Positions 32,733-37,263 of a stretch of DNA of 37,263 bases are shown in pieces. Location of the stretch: assembly GCA_947259095.1 (NCBI GenBank), contig CAMYLA010000034.1, positions 1-37,263 of the forward strand. Reading direction: 5' to 3'. Numbering within the stretch: position 1 is the stretch's first letter; every line of letters starts with the position of its first letter. The DNA comes from an uncultured Acidimicrobiaceae bacterium. Its GTDB lineage: Bacteria > Actinomycetota > Acidimicrobiia > Acidimicrobiales > SZUA-35. The notes under the pieces are model-generated. The model worked only from the letters and a program-made list of their open reading frames with translations, did no database searches and was not told the origin of the DNA. The translations under genes and the position numbers were made by a program.

Positions 32733-34436
32733 GTGACCGCAAGCCGCCGACTGGATCGTCTGGCCTCGGCCGGGCTACGGGCCGTGGCCCGGGAGCCGCG
32801 GGCCGAGATCCGGGGTCGGCGGCTGGAGGTCGCCGACCGGCCCAGGTTGGTGGTGGTGCCCTATCTGGCTCTCGATGCCGGGCCCGACTCCGGTGACGGG
32901 CTCGGGTCACCGGCGACGACCGGTGGCATCGAGCAACGCCGGGGGGTGATGGACGGGCTGGGCCTCCGGGTCCGCCACAGCGATCCCGACCTCCACCAGC
33001 GGCTCAGCCCACAGCCGATCCTCCAGCGCATCGTGTTCGACATCGCCGAGCAGTTCCGGTGCGAGGCCCTGGCCGACCCGGCCCTGCCCGGCGTGACCAC
33101 CAACACCGCAGCGGCGTTCGAGCGCTGGAGCGATGCGGCCCGGGCCGCCCGGGTCGGCGAGACCGGCGTCGGTCTGCTGGTGTTCACCGTGACCCACATG
33201 CTCCGATCCAGACTGCTCCGGGTCCAGACCACCGAGGCGGTCGACGATCTGATCGAGGTCACCAGAGGCAACCTGGCCAGGCTGATCGGCCATGCCATCA
33301 AGGAGCTGCCGGCCAGCATTGCATCGCAGCCGGAGTTCGCGGTCCCGGCGGCCGAGATCGCCCGGCTGGTGGCCGAGCTTGTCGAGGATGCGTCGGAGTC
33401 GAGCGATGATGCCCCCCGGTCGGTGGTCGACAATGCGCTGCTGATCCCGATCGACTGGGAGCTGCTCGAGGAGATCGCCGCCGGGCAGACGGCCGGCCGG
33501 TCCGCAGCCACCCCGGCGCCCGGTTACCACGTGTTCACCGCCGCCTACGACACCGAGATGTCGGCCGTCGATCTGTACCGCCCGGCCGTGGTTCGGGAAC
33601 TGCGCCGCACCCTCGACCGCCAGATCGAGGCCCAGGCGGTGAGCGTGGCCCGGTTGGCCCAGCGGCTGCGACGGCTGTTCCCAAGCCCCTCGCCGGACGG
33701 CTGGACCGGTGGTGAGGAGGATGGGGTGCTCGATCCCTCCCGCTTGGCCCAGCTGGTCGCCGATCCGACGAACCGGCTGGTCCATCGCCGAGAGCGGCTG
33801 CGGCCCACCGCCGATGCCGCGGTCACGTTCCTGATCGACACCTCCGGTTCGATGAAGCAGCAGCGGTTCGAGACCGTTGCGGTGCTGACCGACACACTGG
33901 TCCGGGCCCTGGAGATGGCGGGTGCAACCAGCGAGGTGCTGGGGTTCACCACCGGCGCCTGGGGCGGCGGCCGGGCCATGGCGCAGTGGCGGGACCAGGG
34001 TTCACCGCCCGACCCGGGGCGGCTCAACGAGGTGCAGCACATCGTCTACAAGTCGGCAGAAAGCTCCTGGCGCCAGGCCAGGCTCGGGATGGCCGCCATG
34101 TTGCGGACCGACCACTACCGGGAGGGTGTGGACGGTGAGGCGATCGAGTGGGCCAACCGCCGGCTGCTGCAGCGGCCGGAGCGGCGGCGGGCACTGGTGG
34201 TCGTCTCCGACGGCGCCCCGATGGACGCCGCCACCGCCAACGCCAATCGGGACGGCTTCCTCGGCGACCACCTCCGCTCGGTGGCCACCGGGATCGAACG
34301 GGACCGGCTGGTCCAGCTCGGTGCGGTCGGCATCGACCTGGAACTCGACGAGTTCATCACCAACTCCGTCTCGGTCGATCTCACCGGCACGCTGACCATC
34401 GGCAGCTACGACATCCTGGAGCGGCTGTTCGGCTGA
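32733..34436 (+). CDS. cobT: CobT-type VWA protein (cobaltochelatase subunit)
   Basis: The 567-residue protein matches CobT. The N-terminal half is helical; an FTAAYDTEM segment leads into the linker; and the C-terminal von Willebrand A domain starts with the metal-site motif LIDTSGSM (family LLDNSGSM). The stretch LGFTTGAWGGG, then GRLNEVQHIVYKSAE and VVVSDGAPMD, is diagnostic. It would pair with the preceding CobS. It starts at GTG 32733, 41 nt after the cobS stop. The highly acidic central region common in CobT is short here. Confidence 0.88.
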   Translation: MTASRRLDRLASAGLRAVAREPRAEIRGRRLEVADRPRLVVVPYLALDAGPDSGDGLGSPATTGGIEQRRGVMDGLGLRVRHSDPDLHQRLSPQPILQRIVFDIAEQFRCEALADPALPGVTTNTAAAFERWSDAARAARVGETGVGLLVFTVTHMLRSRLLRVQTTEAVDDLIEVTRGNLARLIGHAIKELPASIASQPEFAVPAAEIARLVAELVEDASESSDDAPRSVVDNALLIPIDWELLEEIAAGQTAGRSAATPAPGYHVFTAAYDTEMSAVDLYRPAVVRELRRTLDRQIEAQAVSVARLAQRLRRLFPSPSPDGWTGGEEDGVLDPSRLAQLVADPTNRLVHRRERLRPTADAAVTFLIDTSGSMKQQRFETVAVLTDTLVRALEMAGATSEVLGFTTGAWGGGRAMAQWRDQGSPPDPGRLNEVQHIVYKSAESSWRQARLGMAAMLRTDHYREGVDGEAIEWANRRLLQRPERRRALVVVSDGAPMDAATANANRDGFLGDHLRSVATGIERDRLVQLGAVGIDLELDEFITNSVSVDLTGTLTIGSYDILERLFG

Positions 34437-34530
34437 GTCGAGCTCGGTCGGGGCCTCGTCTCGACCCGGACAAACGGTTTCAATCCGAACCTTGTTTTCC
34501 ATCATCGGCGGTATCAAACGGGCCTGCCCC

Positions 34531-34587
34531 GGTGTCTCAGAGTGTCGCACCGCAAAGGGTTTGTGGTGCCGGACGAACGGAGACACC
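34531..34587 (+). promoter_or_regulatory. Hairpin covering the haloperoxidase translation start
   Basis: GGTGTCTC (34531-34538) and GAGACACC (34580-34587) are perfect complements and enclose a nested stem GCACC/GGTGC (34547-34551 and 34565-34569), with GTC/GAC at its base. The outer 3' arm overlaps the GGAG ribosome binding site and ends one base before the GTG start. Opening the stem would be needed for translation, so ligand, protein or temperature control is possible. Confidence 0.5.
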
Positions 34588-34588
34588 C

Positions 34589-36535
34589 GTGCCGATACAA
34601 GACCCCAACGATCCCCAGCGCCGTACCTCGGCTCGGGCCCGCCGCGAGGCCGCCGCCGAGTTGGCGTTTTCCCGGCCTCACCCCATTCACCAAGACAACG
34701 GCGACGAGGACGCCCTCGGCGAGAAGTTCCCCATGAACTTCACCAAGGGACTGCCCCACAACCCCGAGACCGGCCTGCTGATGAAGGGCGGGGACTACCG
34801 TCGGTTCGTCGCAGCCATCTTCAGCGGCAACCGCCGCGATTTCCGCAACACCCCGCTTGGCCACCCCAAGGCCAAGGGCGACAGCCCGGAGCACACCGAT
34901 TGCCCGCTGAAGTCCGGTGGGGGCGACGAGATGCTCGACCTTCGCAGCGATGGCGTGGCCAGGCTCAAGACCCGGCTGGAGGACAACGGCCTCAACGCCG
35001 CCGACCCCCAGATCGTGAAACTGACCGAGTGCATCGGCCTCCGGGCCTGGGAGAGCCAGTCCGCCGGATTGGCCTTTGACCTCGAGGGACCGGATGCCCA
35101 GGCGGTGACCATGCCCCCGGCCCCCGGCCTGGTCGGTGACGGGCGCGAGGAGCTGACCGCCGAACTGGCCGAGGTCTACGCCCAGGCGCTGTTACGCGAC
35201 GTTCCGTTCCGGTTCTTCGACGACCTGCCGGACGTTCCGGTTGCTTCGCCGCAGATCGATGCCACGATCCAGGGTGTCGTCGATGCGTTGAATGCGCTGC
35301 GGACCCGCTCGGGCTTCGACGGTTTCGACAACCGGATCGTCGGCTTCCACGACCCCGACCGGCCGATCACGGTCGGTGCCCACGACGTTGCCTTCACCGC
35401 CGCCAACCTCTTCCGGGGGCTCACGCCCGGCGATCTGACCGGACCCTATCTCTCACAGTTCCTGTTGATCGGCAACGACGGGGTCAACGGATTCGATGCC
35501 GCCTCGTCGGCGGCCGATGGTCTGGTGGCCTACGGTGCCCTCCGGGCCGACCAGCGGGTTCGCTACGCCAAGCCGTCCCTGGACTACATGACCACCTGGG
35601 AGGAGTGGTACTCGGTGCAGTGTGCGGCAGACGTCTCCAAGCTCGAGCTCTACGCCGACCAGGCCGACGGCACCAGCGAGGACTACCGGTTCATGGCAAC
35701 GCCCCGGGATCTTGCCACCTACGTCCACTACGACGCCCTCTACGAGGCCTACCTCAACGCCTGCCTGTCCCTGCTCGGCAGCGGCGTCGGTTTCGACCCC
35801 GGGATCCCCTTCACGAGACCGGATGATCTCGATCACCAGCAGGGGTTCGCCCACTTCGGCGGACCACACATCCTGTCGCTTGTCACTGAGGTGGCCACCC
35901 GGGCCCTGAAGTGTGTACGGTTCCAGAAGTTCAACGTCCACCGCCGCCTCCGGCCCGAGGCCCTGGCGGCCCGGATCGAGAAGACGGCCGACCTGGCGGG
36001 CAAGATCCCGGCCACCGCCCACGAGCAGTTCACCCTCGTGGAGGATGCACTGGAAGACTGCGGGTTGCTGGCCTTGGTTCGGGCCCACAACGAGGCCAAC
36101 AACGGTGGCAACGATCCCAACGTGCTGTTGCCGATGGCCTTCACCGAGGGCTCGCCGATGCACCCGACCTACGGTGCCGGTCACGCCACCGTGGCCGGGG
36201 CCTGTGTGACCGTGCTCAAGGCCTTCTTCGATGGTGATACCGAAATCGGGAACGTCTACGTCCCCACCATCGTCGACCACGCCACCGGCGAGAGTGCGCT
36301 GGAGGCGGTGGTCGACCCGCCGACCCTGACCGTGGAAGGCGAGCTGAACAAGCTGGCGGCCAACATCTCCATCGGCCGGGACTGGGCCGGAGTGCACTAC
36401 TACTCCGACTACGCCGAGTCGCTGCGGATGGGAGAACGGATCGCCATCGGCATCCTCAAGGAGCAGAAGCTCATGTTCCAGGAGGAGTTCCACATGACCT
36501 TCACCAGCTTCGACGGCATCCCGATGTCGATCTGA
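34589..36535 (+). CDS. Vanadium-dependent haloperoxidase, bromoperoxidase type
   Basis: The 648-residue protein matches the vanadium haloperoxidase/PAP2 superfamily in its algal-bromoperoxidase branch. Vanadate-binding residues are seen as K447 and R455 in QKFNVHRRLRPEAL, the loop HPTYGAGHATVAGA with H532, and R597 and H603 in IGRDWAGVHYYSD. The classic PSGH loop is GAGH here, so the serine that hydrogen-bonds vanadate is Ala530. Such enzymes oxidise halide with hydrogen peroxide and halogenate organic substrates. No signal peptide is visible. It starts at GTG 34589 behind ACGGAGAC, inside a hairpin. A GC-rich hairpin follows the stop. Confidence 0.88.
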   Translation: MPIQDPNDPQRRTSARARREAAAELAFSRPHPIHQDNGDEDALGEKFPMNFTKGLPHNPETGLLMKGGDYRRFVAAIFSGNRRDFRNTPLGHPKAKGDSPEHTDCPLKSGGGDEMLDLRSDGVARLKTRLEDNGLNAADPQIVKLTECIGLRAWESQSAGLAFDLEGPDAQAVTMPPAPGLVGDGREELTAELAEVYAQALLRDVPFRFFDDLPDVPVASPQIDATIQGVVDALNALRTRSGFDGFDNRIVGFHDPDRPITVGAHDVAFTAANLFRGLTPGDLTGPYLSQFLLIGNDGVNGFDAASSAADGLVAYGALRADQRVRYAKPSLDYMTTWEEWYSVQCAADVSKLELYADQADGTSEDYRFMATPRDLATYVHYDALYEAYLNACLSLLGSGVGFDPGIPFTRPDDLDHQQGFAHFGGPHILSLVTEVATRALKCVRFQKFNVHRRLRPEALAARIEKTADLAGKIPATAHEQFTLVEDALEDCGLLALVRAHNEANNGGNDPNVLLPMAFTEGSPMHPTYGAGHATVAGACVTVLKAFFDGDTEIGNVYVPTIVDHATGESALEAVVDPPTLTVEGELNKLAANISIGRDWAGVHYYSDYAESLRMGERIAIGILKEQKLMFQEEFHMTFTSFDGIPMSI

Positions 36536-36546
36536 GACCACCCTCG

Positions 36547-36579
36547 CCGCCGGAGCTCCGATGGCTCGGGCTCCGGCGG
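36547..36579 (+). terminator. 10-bp stem hairpin after the haloperoxidase gene
   Basis: CCGCCGGAGC and GCTCCGGCGG flank a 13-nt loop, 11 nt after the stop codon. It is a likely intrinsic or Rho-assisted terminator, although no T-run follows. Confidence 0.55.
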
Positions 36580-36682
36580 GCCGAGTTCGCCGCCATCGGT
36601 CATCCGTGCTGAAATTGACCAAGTCACCTCCGCACCCGCGCCCCATGTGGCGGCGAGTCCCGGGTCGGGGAAGGGGAATCCC

Positions 36683-37263
36683 ATGTCGTTGGTCGAATTC
36701 AAGCTCGAGGATCGTTTCGCACGGGACGAGGGCGACGTTGCGATGTCCGGGGTCCAGGCCCTGCTGCGGGTGCTGCTCGACCAGCTCCGGGCCGACAAAC
36801 GGGACGGGCTGAACAATGCGGCCATGGTCAGCGGGTACCGGGGCTCGCCACTGGGCGGCATCGACCAGCTGATGAACGGCAACAAGGGCGAGCTCGACGC
36901 CAACAACATCACCTTCATCCCCGGTCTCAACGAGGACCTGGGCGCCACCGCGGTCTGGGGCAGTCAGCTGGCCAACCACAACTGGGAGGGTCGCTACGAC
37001 GGCGTGCTCGGCATGTGGTACGGCAAGGCCCCCGGCGTCGACCGGTCCGGCGACGCCATCCGCCACGCAAACGTGTCCGGCGTCGATCCCAACGGCGGGG
37101 TGCTGCTGGTGGCCGGCGATGATCCGGCCTCCAAGTCGTCGACCCTGACCGCCGAGTCGGAATTTGTCCTGCTCCACTTCGAAACCCCCATCTTCTACCC
37201 CGGCAGTGTCCAGGAGGTGGCCGACTTCGGCCGCTGGGGCTACGCCCTGTCCCGGTACTCCGG
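36683..37263 (+). CDS. Indolepyruvate-ferredoxin-oxidoreductase-type protein, 5' part
   Basis: The 193 visible residues match the N-terminus of the large fused indolepyruvate:ferredoxin oxidoreductase-type proteins. Conserved segments are MVSGYRGSPLGGID, IPGLNEDLGATAVWGSQ and LGMWYGKAPGVDRSGDA. The family oxidatively decarboxylates 2-oxo acids to acyl-CoA with thiamine diphosphate and iron-sulfur clusters; the substrate is unknown. In the loop usually read GDDH(A/S)xKSST, His is Pro here (GDDPASKSST). The ATG at 36683 follows AAGGGGAA. The gene runs past the right edge of the window. Confidence 0.88.
   Translation, partial: MSLVEFKLEDRFARDEGDVAMSGVQALLRVLLDQLRADKRDGLNNAAMVSGYRGSPLGGIDQLMNGNKGELDANNITFIPGLNEDLGATAVWGSQLANHNWEGRYDGVLGMWYGKAPGVDRSGDAIRHANVSGVDPNGGVLLVAGDDPASKSSTLTAESEFVLLHFETPIFYPGSVQEVADFGRWGYALSRYS

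Noticed and set aside
35453..37177. 574-codon minus-strand open frame opposite the haloperoxidase and oxidoreductase
   Set aside because: Antisense across two recognised genes and an intergenic hairpin; no family match seen.
1..37263. CRISPR arrays or insertion sequences
   Set aside because: No regularly spaced repeats with unique spacers and no transposase or integrase motif were seen.

Overview
The window is high-GC actinobacterial DNA, most likely from the class Acidimicrobiia or a close relative. This is inferred from several things: an mshA gene for mycothiol synthesis followed by a YbjN-domain gene, an XRE regulator of the Rv0474 type, an RsiG-like protein, frequent GTG starts, and many ATGA stop/start overlaps. 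No ribosomal RNA or other taxonomic marker is present, so the assignment is tentative.

Positions 1-5580 look like an accessory island lying against the 3' end of a tRNA-Lys gene (5581-5655, minus strand). This stretch looks less GC-rich than the rest and its genes are of mixed origin. It holds a small secreted protein built of 24-residue repeats, and a 1050-residue regulator fusing a winged helix, a class III cyclase-like domain and a STAND ATPase. It also holds a decayed ECF sigma/anti-sigma pair and two tiny overlapping membrane-protein genes that resemble a phage holin pair. A perfect 39-bp palindrome sits between the first two, divergent, genes. Paired CTGCTCAC repeats with the same 11-bp spacing occur at both ends of the stretch.

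Positions 5700-16420 look like chromosomal core. In order they encode a lipoprotein, a long disordered acidic protein, a YgjP-like metallopeptidase coupled to a histidine phosphatase, and a phytoene-desaturase-like flavoprotein. Then come MoaD and a CdsA-like membrane protein, followed by a co-directional group: an RsiG-like predicted c-di-GMP-binding anti-sigma factor, an XRE regulator, MshA and a YbjN-domain protein. Two VOC-superfamily proteins close the region.

Positions 16570-24980 carry metabolic and regulatory genes: an AtzG-like small protein coupled to an amidase, a fused double CaiB/BaiF-type CoA transferase, a DegT-type aminotransferase, a TetR regulator with an operator-like inverted repeat, a fragment of an MscS channel, a baeRF-type protein and a membrane protein with a TrkA-C domain.

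Positions 25098-29796 hold signalling and envelope genes. A REC-HisKA-HATPase protein faces a single-domain response regulator. Next is a tight run of four genes: a membrane-anchored XRE-like protein, a secreted low-complexity protein, a stand-alone HisKA-like remnant without its histidine, and an SGNH hydrolase.

Positions 29797-37263 hold sulfoacetaldehyde acetyltransferase (xsc) behind a structured leader, then cobS and cobT, a vanadium-dependent haloperoxidase with a hairpin at its translation start, and the 5' end of an indolepyruvate-ferredoxin-oxidoreductase-type gene that runs off the window. This co-directional group joins sulfonate metabolism to CobS/CobT chaperone-type proteins and a vanadium enzyme, and it is the most unusual gene neighbourhood here.
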